Of a stretch of 64,000 nt of DNA, positions 35,417-45,437 are shown piece by piece (within the stretch, counting starts at the first letter, position 1; the number at the start of each line of letters is the position of its first letter). Origin of the DNA: Stereocaulon alpinum (taxonomy: Eukaryota > Ascomycota > Lecanoromycetes > Lecanorales > Stereocaulaceae); the NCBI GenBank assembly GCA_018257865.1, contig JAEUBA010000020.1:1-64000 (forward strand). The letters are read 5' to 3'. The translations under genes and the position numbers were made by a program. The notes below the pieces were generated by a model. That model saw nothing but the letters and a program-made list of their open reading frames with translations, made no database searches and was not told where the DNA came from.

Positions 35417-36375
35417 ATGCCTATAGTAAGCTCACCTCCTCTTACCCATCCTAATCTCAGGAACTCGCGCAGCAACCACAGACGCACAACACCATCAAAG
35501 TCCCTCTATCAAAACCATCACTTCCCTCCCTAACACCCATACCCTCATCCCCTCCCCACCCACCTCAACCACTACCCACTAACCATATCCCTCACAGATC
35601 TGGAACGGCGAAAACGACCACAAAGTAAGCACCTTTCCTCCACTTTCCTCTCAGCCAACCTCCCAACCTCACCACGAAATCCCCCCCCCCCTCTCTTCCT
35701 GAAGTATCTCAATCAAACCAACTAACACCACCCAAAGCTCTTCCTCTGGATCCTCCACCACATCGAAACAAAAGACATCGACATCGAAGGTTTCGCGACT
35801 TTTATCGGAAATGGCAAGTCCACCTCCCTTTTCCCCTTCCCCCCTGCAAACCCCAAACCACCACAGATACCTAACCATCAAACTGACCTCCTACAGGCTG
35901 TACCCCCAAAGCCATCGGCGTACACATATCTACTCTACGCAATAAATCAAAAGCTCTACACGCGACCACGCCCTCTACCTCCGACGCTCGTACGGTTGAG
36001 GATACGAATACGAATGGTTTCACGCCTATTAATGGATCTGGGGGTGGGGGTGGGGGTGTAGATAGTAAGGGGGTTAGTGGGGGGAAGGTAGGGAAGGGGG
36101 GAAAGAATGGTAGTAGGAAGAGTGGGAAGGTGGGGAAGGTTGGTGGTGGTGTTGGGGGTGGGGAGAAGAGGAAGAGGAAGCGTGCTGTGACTGAGGAGGA
36201 GGATGGTGTTGGGGAGGGGGCAGGAAGTGGGGGTGATGGTGATGGTGCTGGGGTTGAGGAGGGGGGTGAGGGTGAGGTGAAGAAGGTTAAGGTTGAGGAT
36301 GGGGAGGAAGCGGGGTTGGATAAAGGGCAGATTGAGGGTGAGGGCAAGGGCGAGGGTCCTGGTGATGAGAGTTGA
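35417..36375 (+). CDS. Small SANT/Myb-like nuclear protein, four exons
   Basis: Exons 35417-35425, 35598-35624, 35738-35813 and 35897-36375 give 196 residues. The first exon encodes only MPI. Intron 1 (172 nt) and intron 2 (113 nt) are GT-AG. Intron 3 (83 nt) begins GCAAGT, a GC-AG intron; using the nearby GT instead runs into a stop in exon 4. All three have CTAAC branch sites. The N-terminal ~60 residues (IWNGENDHKLFLWIL...GCTPKAIGVHISTLRNKSK) fit the compact SANT/Myb-like domain seen at the start of many small fungal proteins. The remainder is Gly/Lys-rich (KRKRKR), then Glu/Gly-rich and acidic, suggesting a nuclear, possibly DNA- or chromatin-binding protein. Function unknown. It is convergent with UFD1. 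Confidence 0.75.
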
Positions 36376-36765
36376 GAGGTGAGGTAGAGAACGCACGAGG
36401 AAGATGTCATGCGATTTTCGTTCTCTATGCGAGGAGCTTGGTGATTTGAGCAACGGTAGGGTCTCGAGACTGTCTTTACCTTTACGCATTGGGAGTGCAG
36501 ATTTGGTCGATGGCAGTAGTGACGATCACAGAATGTTTTCTTTTTCAGCAATGAGAGCATAATCACGGTCAGTTGCGTGTTTCAGTGACACTGAAGAAGT
36601 GCAAAATAGTCGCACGCACCTCAGGAACAAACGCATGCAACAGTCTCATTAACTTCATAAATGAATTTCCCTACCAACCCATCCACGCTATGCAATCAAC
36701 ATGACCCTCAAACGCCCCGCTAATGCAGGTACAACCACGGCATTCGCCCGTTCAATGGATGCAGA
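36376..36765. other. Shared 3' region of convergent SANT-like gene and UFD1
   Basis: 390 bp between two stop codons on opposite strands. It must hold both polyadenylation regions. No further gene seen. Confidence 0.5.
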
Positions 36766-38110
36766 TCACTTTGGCGTATCCCTCAGTGTCCGCCCACCGC
36801 CTAATTTCTGTCCCCCACCAGGTGCCGGTGTAGAATCCTTCTTCTCTTCCTTCTTCTCTTCCTTCTTCTCTTCCGCAGAGTCAGTGACTTTGCGCTTCGT
36901 CCCACCTCTCAGCGTTTGTCCCTGTCCGGAGAATTTGGGTTTTGTTTCGTCCTCGACAACTTTCTTCTCCCCACTCTTACGGACAGGCTTGACTTCATAT
37001 CCGAAGAATAACTTCCCAGGCGCTAGCCGCAGAGGTTGTGGACCGTTAGTGCGACGTACGACTGTAGGCGGAGCATTTGTTGAAGCACCAGCAACAGGGG
37101 TAGAAGCCTTTGGCGTGGGTGCTTTGGCACCTTTGCGGGCATTGAGTTTTTGGCCACCGAGAAGGAAGTTCGAGGATACGGCTTTCGCTCCTGCGGCTGC
37201 TGAGTTGGAGTTGGGTGCGATAGCTTCGTAGTTGATTGCTTGCGCCATGGTCCCTTGATTATGTAGCATTCCACCCGCTGGTAATCCTCTTCCTCCTATA
37301 CTATTTGGCGTACTAGTCCCACTAACTCTCTTGGGCTCCTCATACCCCACCGGCGTTGCGAAGTCTACCTCTAAATCCGTTTCTAACACACTGATAGCGC
37401 CATTCATGGCAACATCTGGTTTCGTTTCCAGCACAGCCATTTCGTAGACGTTATCGTTATAGGCAAAAGTGAAGGTGTCGCCTTTCGTTAGGCAGGCGAA
37501 GTTTCGGAAGGCGTTTTCGAGGACAGCTTTGGGGTCGGAGATTTCGAGGAAGGAAGGGGATTGGGCTTGAATTTTTATGAAGGTTCCTGGGGGAAGATCG
37601 GTGGATTTGATTTGGAGGAGGTCACCGGGGTCGAGGTGGAGGGTTTGGAGCATCTGTTGGGACGCAGAAAGCGACGTTAGCTGACTGCCTATTGGGATGA
37701 TTGAGGTGGTTATTAATGTTGATGGCGTACCCAGTAAGGTAGATAGATCTTCCCTTCCTCTGCTATGAATTCTAGTACACCGGCATGCGTCATGGTATCT
37801 TTGGCGCCATTGATAAGCTCGAAAAGCATAGGATATGTGATGTGTAATCGTGTGAGCTTGTCGAGAGCACTGGGTGGCATGATAACTTTTCCACCGTGAT
37901 TCACGTTCTCTCGCTCTGGGCCTGGCAGCATGGCGACGGGATAGCACCGGTAGTATTCGTCGAAACGTTGAGGAGGACCCCCTCTGCCTACCATGCCTGG
38001 GGGAAATATGCCCCCCATCATGGCATCGTCTTCGTAGTAACGTGGGTTAAACTGGAGGATAAACGTTATCAAGGTCTTTGCAAGGGGTTGGAACCTGTGG
38101 TGCTTACCAT
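36766..38110 (-). CDS. UFD1: Ubiquitin fusion degradation protein 1
   Basis: Exons 38110-38108, 38051-37731 and 37653-36766 give 403 residues. Exon 1 is the ATG alone. Intron 1 (38107-38052, 56 nt) has GTAAGC, TGATAAC and CCAG; intron 2 (37730-37654, 77 nt) has GTACGC, GCTAAC and ACAG. The joins give M-FNPRYYE and IYLPYW-MLQTLHLDPG, matching orthologues. The conserved UT3 ubiquitin-binding fold spans about residues 30-205 (FDEYYRCYPVAML, GGKVIMPPSALDKL, SDPKAVLENAFRNF, ETDLEVDFATPVGY). Near the C-terminus is an SHP box FSGQGQTL (349-356), and GGRTLR follows near the end; SHP boxes bind Cdc48/p97. With Npl4 it delivers ubiquitylated substrates to Cdc48. An EEKK repeat lies between the two motifs. 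Divergent from LIN1 with 248 bp between starts. Confidence 0.96.
36836..36875 (-). repeat. 12-bp tandem repeat in UFD1
   Basis: Three copies of a CT-rich 12-bp unit (TTCTTCTCTTCC on plus) encode EEKK repeats between the two Cdc48-binding motifs of UFD1. Copy number could vary between strains. Confidence 0.9.
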
Positions 38111-38358
38111 TTTGAAAGCGTAAAGATTCTGAAGTGTCAGTGTATCAAGGTTGTTCACTAGATGGCAGTGATGGAGGTGTTGTTCTGCCCGGCAAAAGCT
38201 CGGCATGTTGGAGCTTCAACGTCATCCTACCGGCCGACCTATCAGACCAAACAGCGTTCTACATCTACATACTTGGGACTATGATCATTCGAATGCCAGA
38301 TACCTCGCCTATCTACCATTGATGCTCACCACATCCTACTTCATTCGACCGTCGCACA
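38111..38358. promoter_or_regulatory. Compact bidirectional promoter of UFD1 and LIN1
   Basis: Only 248 bp separate the start codons of the divergent UFD1 (-) and LIN1-like (+) genes, so regulation is likely shared. No specific binding site identified. Confidence 0.65.
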
Positions 38359-39747
38359 ATGTCAAATCGCCGGCCAGCGCCCCGACCAAAACGTGGGGGA
38401 GAGGAATTCGCCCGCAACCACTATGACAAATCTGGGCCTGACTCGAAGAAACTGCGCTTCGATGTTCGCAATCCCTCTGCTCTCGCACCCGATGCGCCCG
38501 AAGAAGACGCGATACTCGAAGCCGATGAGATAGGAAAGCGTGGGCAGCAGACAAAACGGAATGCGGTGAACATCGACGGCTATGAATCAGATAGCTCGAA
38601 TGAGGGGTTCGATGCTAGAGCGGACGCGAAGGCGAAGCAGAGGACTGCAGCGGCAAGCAAAGATGAAGAGGAGGCCGATATGTTCGCAGACTTAGAAGGA
38701 GACTTCAAGGACGGAGATGAAGACGAAGAGGCTACGGCGGAGGTAAAGAAGAGGAGGAAGGAGGTACGGTTTCTGGGAGAGGAGGAGATTGAGGGACAAG
38801 TTGGGAGTAGTAAGAGTGGGGGGCACATTAGTGCTGATCTACTCATGAACGGCAATGGAAGGGGCAAGGGGAAAGAAAAGGATGTGGAGGTGGAGAGTAG
38901 TAGTGAGAGTGATGTTGGAGAGGAAGAAAGAGCGGAGATAGTGGAGGGCATGGATGAGGAATTGGGTGCTGGAGGGAAGAAAGCACATGCGCCGAAGCTG
39001 GACGCGTTCAATATGAAGAATGAGCAGGAAGAAGGCCGGTTTGATGCGCAGGGTAACTTCGTAAGAAAGGCTGCGGATCCTGACGCTGTGCATGATTCCT
39101 GGTTGGAGGGAGTGTCGAAGAAGGATATGAGAAAAGCGAAGGAAGCTGCAGACAAGCGAGATGAGGAGAGGAGGCAGAAGAGGATCGAGGATGATGCGCT
39201 GCTTACGAGTGATATATTGAAGGATTTGATTCCTTATCTGGAACGTGGGGAGACAGTATTAGAGGCTTTGGCGAGACTAGGAAAGGGAAAGAAAAAAGAC
39301 AAGCCGAAGTGGCAGAACAAAGGGAAGAGGAAAGGGGAGGAGGCTATGGATGTTGACCAAGAGAAACCTACTGAAGATCCGACGGAGACGAGAAGAAGGG
39401 AGGCTGTTGAGGCTATTACTGGGGCCGCAGATCAATTACTTACACGGGGTCAGATGGAGATATATGACGCGGAAAGGGAGCTGTTAATGAGGCAATACTC
39501 GAGGGAGACAGGCGAAGACTGGGTAGACGCACCTAAGGGTGGAGACACAGACGAGGATGCGGACGGGGTTAGGGCGACGAAGCGGTGGGAGTACCGGTGG
39601 GAAGACGGACGAGATGGCGGTCAGGCCAACGGCCCCTACGATGGCGCTATGATGGTTTCGTGGAATGATGCAGGATATTTCGGAGAAGGGGTCGAGTTCA
39701 GGGAAGCAGGAAAAGAAGGGTGGAGCAGATCTGTGGATTTTGTATGA
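38359..39747 (+). CDS. LIN1: GYF-domain splicing factor, LIN1/CD2BP2-like
   Basis: Intronless, 462 residues, ATG start. It ends in a GYF domain (about 408-452) with the order W-x-Y-x-W...GPYDGAMMVSW...GYF. Upstream are the family's conserved blocks: VNIDGYESDSSNEGFDARA near 75, FDAQGNFVRK, DSWLEGVSKKDMRKAKEA, and RGETVLEALARLG. Highly acidic and basic stretches alternate in between. In yeast and human the orthologues (Lin1, U5-52K/CD2BP2) associate with the U5 snRNP and contact Prp6 and Dib1-type factors. It acts in the nucleus. Assignment is by domain order and conserved blocks; it is the usual size for fungal LIN1. Tail-to-tail with RVB2 (165 bp between stops). Confidence 0.9.
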   Translation: MSNRRPAPRPKRGGEEFARNHYDKSGPDSKKLRFDVRNPSALAPDAPEEDAILEADEIGKRGQQTKRNAVNIDGYESDSSNEGFDARADAKAKQRTAAASKDEEEADMFADLEGDFKDGDEDEEATAEVKKRRKEVRFLGEEEIEGQVGSSKSGGHISADLLMNGNGRGKGKEKDVEVESSSESDVGEEERAEIVEGMDEELGAGGKKAHAPKLDAFNMKNEQEEGRFDAQGNFVRKAADPDAVHDSWLEGVSKKDMRKAKEAADKRDEERRQKRIEDDALLTSDILKDLIPYLERGETVLEALARLGKGKKKDKPKWQNKGKRKGEEAMDVDQEKPTEDPTETRRREAVEAITGAADQLLTRGQMEIYDAERELLMRQYSRETGEDWVDAPKGGDTDEDADGVRATKRWEYRWEDGRDGGQANGPYDGAMMVSWNDAGYFGEGVEFREAGKEGWSRSVDFV

Positions 39748-39912
39748 TGTTATGACCGCTGAAAAGCCATTGATACCCATTGCAATATACGCATTGCTCT
39801 ATGCCATCTATAATGGAAGATAGCCATATACGCAACGCACGTCCACTGGGTATTAGTATACAAGATCTATGGTGCTTTTCCATCGAACGCCATTGCTGTG
39901 TTGCTAGATTTA

Positions 39913-41417
39913 TCATGACATCTCGACATCACCATTCGTAATTGCAAGACTCACAGCGCCTTCATCACCGATGAAACGCTTTTCGAACTCGCTGACGAAG
40001 TTGACGCTCCTCGCCGGATCATAGAAGAGCTGATAACTCCTCTCCACATCATCCTGCTCGATCTCTTTTGCTCTCCGCTTCTGACTTATCAAAGCCGACG
40101 TTGTGATCAGATTACTCGCGTATCTTAGCCCAGCCTCCTTGCCGATCTTGGTAAGTAATTCGAGGGCGTTGGGTGTGACTTCAACCTCTTCTTCTTGTGC
40201 TCGTATGGCTAAGATTTGTCGAATGTCATCCTCGCCGTAAGCTTGCGTGCTGACGATGACCACACGGTCCAGGAAGTCAAGGGGGAGACCGTGGGGTGAG
40301 CGGTATGTTGTGCCTCGTATCCTGGCGTTGCCTCGATTGCTAGCCATGATTACTATGGGTGCGAGCTCATCTTCCAGGGCGCGGTTGATATAAGAAAAGC
40401 ATTCGATGTCCAGCATGTGTACTTCGTCGATGAACAACACACCAGGTACTATTTCTGCTTTACCTTCCTCTTTCCACTCCCCAACCTTGGTATCGATCTG
40501 ATCCCGAATTTCGCTCCGTATCTCTCCTGTATCTCCTGAGAAGAGAGCGAGGAATCCTTGTGTTCTCGAGTTGATGACGTCTATTTCGTGCAGACTGACT
40601 GTGTGCACCACCTCTTTCCGCTTCTGTATCTCGCCGTCTGGACATTGTACGAATTTGGTATCTGCACCCATCGCGTCGTAGTCGCGTGATCGGGTGTATG
40701 ATCTTCCTATCTTTGTGATCTTGCCTGATGATTTGTCGATTGAAACGACATCCCCAGCCATGACACGCTCTTTCGACATTGAGTCGATCATCTTCGTGCC
40801 CATATCATAGATTGTCTCCATGTCTGTGGTCTTTATGGTTAATTTGCCTTGCTTGTTGCCCTGGAATTCCATCAGCCAATGTCCATGGTGAGTCCTTCAG
40901 GACCGCTCCGTACTCCTGTCACACTTCGATCTATCTGTATCTCCACGACCTCGCCCTCAATCATCTCGCTCTCCTCTTTTATCCTCACACCAATCGATTT
41001 CCGGAATGCCTGCATCAAAGCCTCCGTCTTCGACATCTCGAGCGAGAAAATTTCTGATGAAGAGCACATAGTAAACGGCACGTCCGGGCCCAGCGACTGG
41101 GCCATTCCCATAGCTATTGCTGTCTTCCCAGTACTTGGTGGACCAGCGATCAATACAGCTCGTCCAGCAATTCTGCCTTCCTTGACCATCTGTAGGATGA
41201 CCGCAGCAGCTTTCCTGGCTCTTTCTTGTCCAACGAGGCCTTGGGAGGACGCTCTTGGCGTGAGAGTGTCTTCATCGACTCCTAGGCCTTGGATATGAGA
41301 GTGGGCAGCTACCAGGTTGAGGCCACGAAGGTCGCGGCTTTCAGAGACCGTCATGATCGCCTATGTAAGCATTAGCAGTTTTTGTAGAGTATCTAGGGAA
41401 GGCCTTACTGCGGCCAT
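39913..41417 (-). CDS. RVB2: RuvB-like AAA+ helicase 2 (Reptin/RUVBL2)
   Basis: Exons 41417-41409, 41360-40914 and 40860-39913 give 467 residues, the usual size. The first exon encodes only MAA. Intron 1 (48 nt) has GTAAGG, GCTAAT and ATAG; intron 2 (53 nt) has GTACGG, CTGAT and CCAG. The second join gives DRSVTG-GNKQGKLT, the family sequence, and removes a stop that would otherwise split the gene. Walker A is GPPSTGKT (76-83; Ser replaces the usual Gly, the core GKT is kept). Walker B is FIDEVHMLD (D297, E298). SRDYDAMGADTKFVQCP, LHEIDVINSRTQGFLALFSGDTGEI and the DLAD-like C-terminal RuvB fold are typical of the Rvb2 subgroup. With Rvb1 it forms the hexamers of INO80, SWR1 and R2TP. Divergent from H2A.Z. 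Confidence 0.97.
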
Positions 41418-42123
41418 GGCGGAAATTTTGCTTATGTTAGAGGTACGTTGTGTGGTTTGCGATGTGAGGCTGGAGGAAGCAATCTGTAATTTATGGGTGC
41501 CACTATCTTAGCGGTCGATCACCCGAATACCATCGCATCAACCGGACTATACCTCTATAGTTCACGAAACTACTCAAGGAATGTGACTTCTCAACCTCTG
41601 TTCGACACCACCAAACTGGGGATACTACCTGTCAAGGTATCAGTCAAAGACTGTGAACCCCAGGGCAACGTCAAATTTGCAAACAGCTCTCGCAGCACAG
41701 CCCAGATAGAGCTTCTAAGCGATGCCAAAATGGCAGCTTCCAGAGGGCTGTTCTGCCCTACGAGCTTACTTGAGATGAGCGGCAAGTATCAAGATGATCG
41801 ATATTCAGGTCTATTTCCTTGCAAAGCTACTGGATTGACGTTCCATCCCCTCTAATGATGCCTTCTTCTCAAAGCTGTGGCAGCAATGTTTGGCATCACG
41901 TGCCGTGTTGTTCTAAGCTAGACCGAGTTGGACTAGCTCGTTTCCTTCGCAAACTGAAATCACAACATTCGCGCCTCGCTGCTTTCCGACCTTCACACTA
42001 TCAACATTCCGCTTACTTTCCAACAACTCTACCATCCTCCGGATCCAAACTCATCCACACCCCACGAGAGTCGCGTAGCCACCCTCAGACCAATTCAAGT
42101 CTTTACAAAGCGTCTCACGCGAA
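41418..42123. promoter_or_regulatory. Divergent promoter region of RVB2 and H2A.Z
   Basis: 706 bp between opposed starts. Near 41,980-42,060 there is pyrimidine-rich sequence expected of the H2A.Z transcription start. One plus-strand open frame (41493-41855) has no resemblance to known proteins and I do not accept it. No factor site identified. Confidence 0.5.
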
Positions 42124-42891
42124 ATGCCTGGAGGAAAAGGGAAATCAACGGGTGGGAAGGCAGGGCCGAAGGAGGCAGCAGCAAAGAGCCAGAAGTCACA
42201 TTCTGCCAAAGCTGGCCTACAGGTGAGTTCTACCCATCCGCGTGCTCACTTTGGTGTTGATCGCGTGTGCGACGTCCATATGAGTCCGGTGTCTTACCTC
42301 GAAATGTCAACGTTGGCGATATGAGTCAGGTCGCGTCTCAGACAGAGCAGAGGCTGCACGATCAGGTTTCTGGGAGCGTCTACCTCTCGACCGCTGGCGC
42401 GTCGAGTCTGCATCATAACTAGGTCTTCTCGTGGCCGCTACATTGAACAACCGCATCCATTACCTTGGCTAACACGTTGTGATTCGGTCTAGTTCCCCTG
42501 TGGTCGTGTCAAGCGTTTCCTCAAGAACAACACGCAAAACAAGATGCGCGTCAGTGTCAAAGGTACGCTGGATCGCCTCCCCGCGATGCCCCAGTCCATA
42601 TAATCACAGCAGTGAATCATACACTGACCCGGGATTTTCCGTCCAGCCGCCGTCTATGTCACTGCCGTCCTCGAATACCTCACAGCCGAAGTCCTCGAGC
42701 TCGCCGGCAACGCCGCCAAGGATCTCAAAGTCAAGCGTATCACCCCTCGCCACTTGCAACTCGCTATCCGGGGTGACGAAGAATTGGACACCTTGATCCG
42801 CGCAACCATCGCCTTCGGTGGTGTGCTGCCCCATATCAATCGCGCTCTGTTGTTGAAGGTGGAGCAAAAGAAGAAGGGAAAGGAGGCGTGA
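42124..42891 (+). CDS. HTZ1: Histone variant H2A.Z
   Basis: Exons 42124-42222, 42493-42562 and 42647-42891 give 137 residues. Intron 1 is 270 nt (GTGAGT...GCTAAC...CTAG), intron 2 is 84 nt (GTACGC...CTGAC...CCAG). The joins give KAGLQ-FPCGRVKRFL and VSVK-AAVYVTAVLEY. The fold contains the H2A.Z-specific ITPRHLQLAIRGDEELDTLI with extended acidic patch and GGVLPHINRALL, and a Lys/Gly-rich N-tail MPGGKGKSTGGKAG with acetylatable lysines. H2A.Z replaces H2A in nucleosomes flanking promoters; it is deposited by SWR1, which includes the Rvb1/Rvb2 ring encoded next door. The canonical VGAK is SVK here. Confidence 0.98.
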
Positions 42892-45337
42892 GGAGTTTCA
42901 GAAAATCCAATGACATGATGCCGTGAAACAATTGCTTTGGAGGGTTGCATTGAGCAGGGGCTGTGTATATTATTCTCGTCGGAACTTGGGTGATGGGATG
43001 TTGAACTGTTGAGACTTGCACGGAGGCTTAGTTCGGATTTCTCCTTAGAAAATAGCACTTCCTTGCCGGTTGCTTTACCTGCTTTAGTCCTCAGGTATAG
43101 TCAATGAAAACTCGCAGAAGATGCTGTACATCTCATATAAAAAGAACGATGTGAACCTTCTGTGTTTTCGCCCTAGGCCCTCACAAAAAGGCCTAGCAAC
43201 TATTCCCCACGTCAAAAGCTGTGTACGAGGCCTCCATACGATACCTCCACAGAGTCCATCGCCCTTACGGTCTCAGCTTCAAGCTCCCTTATTCTGCGTT
43301 TCTATGCCTGAGAGGTCATTCTTTGACTAACATCCGGCGTTCCCCTTTTCTTCCGAATCCTGTGACTTTCCCCCATCCACGACCTTGATTTTGTTGAGCA
43401 CGCTAGATTTGGGGAGCCGAGTGACGTTCGGATCCCATAGCTCTCCAGGTGTAGGTTGCGCTGGCTGTAGCGGTAACATTGTCTGCAAGCTATGTAATGA
43501 TTTAGGTATTCGAATAAGATATAAGCGGCCACTAGACTTACATCATCCTGTGTGTTATTATGACTATACCCATAAGTAGAATTCGAGATGATCCCGACCA
43601 GTTTCTAGACATCTTAGTGAGGAGTCCTCCTTTCTTATTTAGCGGATGTTGTTCGGTGAGGAGGAAGCTGAAAAGTTTGCCGGCTGAATCATTGTAATTA
43701 TTAGAGACGATTATCGGATGTAGTAAAGAGGAAGGAGTAGGCTTCGTAGCGAATTATATAATCAATTTCGGCCTGCCGTGTGATTCACATGCTCTTGAAA
43801 TTTGTGCGCATGTGAGTCGAGGGAATTTTTACCGCTCGTAGCGGATTTCAGCAGCGACAATTATACTTGGGAGTACATTGTGAGCCCGTTACGACTTGCT
43901 TGGAGGTTTCCATTCATATATCGTGTTGTTTTTGGCTCTCCGAAGCTTGTTAGGTAGTTAGGAAGGCACCGGTATGCGACGCCAGTTCCCAAGGATTTTT
44001 GAGGCCTACAGCAGGCGGTGGCAAAACATGGATATCGATGAGGTCTATATCGAATTCACGAAGCATCAAAATGACTTCATCCTGGCGATTGGATATCAAC
44101 GAGCATCGGATGAAGGAATTGTACTCGGATTCTAGCACTGCGAATGCTAGAGGGTCCTTTAAGGAGACTTCAAATTTCATTAACTATGATAGAGAAAGGC
44201 CGGGTCAAATACTGCCTATCTTTGCTAGCATTATGGGCCATAGGTCACATTGATAGTCCATGGTCATCTGCCGACGGCATCTGCACTGACTCCAGCAGCG
44301 GTATCCATGCCTTGCCATTTCAGAGAACCTTAAGGGTCTTTCCACGACAAAGTGTCTGCCAATTGCGCCCTTGCTAGGTCATCATGCTCACGCTAACCCA
44401 TCCGAAAGTCATTCTCAAGATGGGTCCTTTGTCCAGTGGCTCAGTGCTTCCGATAACGGATCCCTTCTGTCTTGGTAGCAAGACAAGTGTACGAGAAAGA
44501 GAGCATGTCAGCATGCTGGAACGCGTCTATGCCTAGAAAGGGTCTGTATATGCTGAGGTGATATTGCTCTCGCAGCCGGCCGCCGAAGGACATTGTTGTA
44601 GGCTCAATCACTGTGCTAGTCTTAGCATTCACTCGCTATTCTGGTGAAGACGAGCTCGAAAACGTTGCTAGATCGGATGAGAACGCGCTATTGGCCTTGA
44701 AAAGCTATTTCGAGGGGCATCAACTTGAGCTGGTGGGGTCTGAGTTCTCGGCTATGTGGACTTAGTCATTAGATGATAGTTTTGCGTCCTTCCAGCTATA
44801 GCTTGACGCATGATGATACGGCGATGATACTTTTCACCCTGGCCTGGCAGCAGTGATGTACCCGAAAGCTGTCGATGCTTGGTTCTTGGTGTTGACACTC
44901 GGGATATTCTAGCCGACGATGATGCTATTCGTGTCCTGAGTATTGTATGCAAAAGGATGTACCCAGCCTCAACATAGATTCCTTTGCGTGTCCGTCCAAC
45001 GTAGCTGGCACCGCATCCATGTATCCTCTCGATGATATCCGCTATTGTCCTTCAGTGATGTAGACCTCTAGTGGTTTGATCGCCTCCTTATGTCGCAATT
45101 CGATGATGCCTTTCCCGAATCCACGATTTCCGCAATGATCGTTCCCTCGACAACATCCCTTCCCCACGATTGTCGCTACTATCTCTCAGGGGTGTTGATA
45201 TTCGGTGGTTTGGTCCCCCTCTAATATCTCATGTCAATGATGTGCAATCCCAACGTCTTTCCTCCGCGGTAATGTCCCGCCTCTCCGGCTCAATGATGTT
45301 CCGCCCCGACAGTTTCCCCTCCGAGCCCTCCCGAGCT
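42892..45337. other. Gene-poor region
   Basis: Ordinary base composition but no supported gene. A plus-strand stretch 44646-44760 reads EDELENVARSDENALLALKS and on to a stop, which looks like a real protein end but has no start and no recognised family. Everything else is short random-looking frames. No tRNA seen. Confidence 0.5.
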
Positions 45338-45437
45338 TTCTCGTCTATGAATTCTGACACACCTGCGCTGGTTGTAGTATCTTTAGCGCCGTTGATGGAC
45401 ACTAGACGGCATGATGACTTTTCCCGCCGTGGCATGA
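45338..45437 (-). pseudogene. UFD1 gene fragment
   Basis: On the minus strand this matches UFD1 exon 2 (37,776-37,900). GGKVIMP is followed by a ~50-60 bp deletion, then INGAKDTTTSAGVSEFIDEK against INGAKDTMTHAGVLEFIAEE of the intact gene. The deletion breaks the frame. Similarity stops at both ends, so it is an isolated ~100-bp duplicate about 7.5 kb from its parent, in the same orientation. Confidence 0.8.

Noticed and set aside
35871..36566. Antisense open frame of 231 codons (Pro/Ser/Thr-rich)
   Set aside because: It is the mirror of the Gly/Glu/Lys-rich exon 4 of the SANT-like gene. Low-complexity coding DNA yields long antisense frames.
38580..39155. Antisense 191-codon Ser/Leu-rich frame
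   Set aside because: It lies wholly inside the acidic/Lys-rich part of the LIN1-like gene and mirrors its composition.
40872..41354. RVB2 split into two overlapping genes or broken by a frameshift
   Set aside because: The apparent stop lies in a 53-nt intron (GTACGG...CCAG). Removing it restores the exact family sequence.
41493..41855. 120-codon frame between RVB2 and H2A.Z
   Set aside because: It overlaps the divergent promoter region, has no recognisable similarity, and its composition is not convincing.
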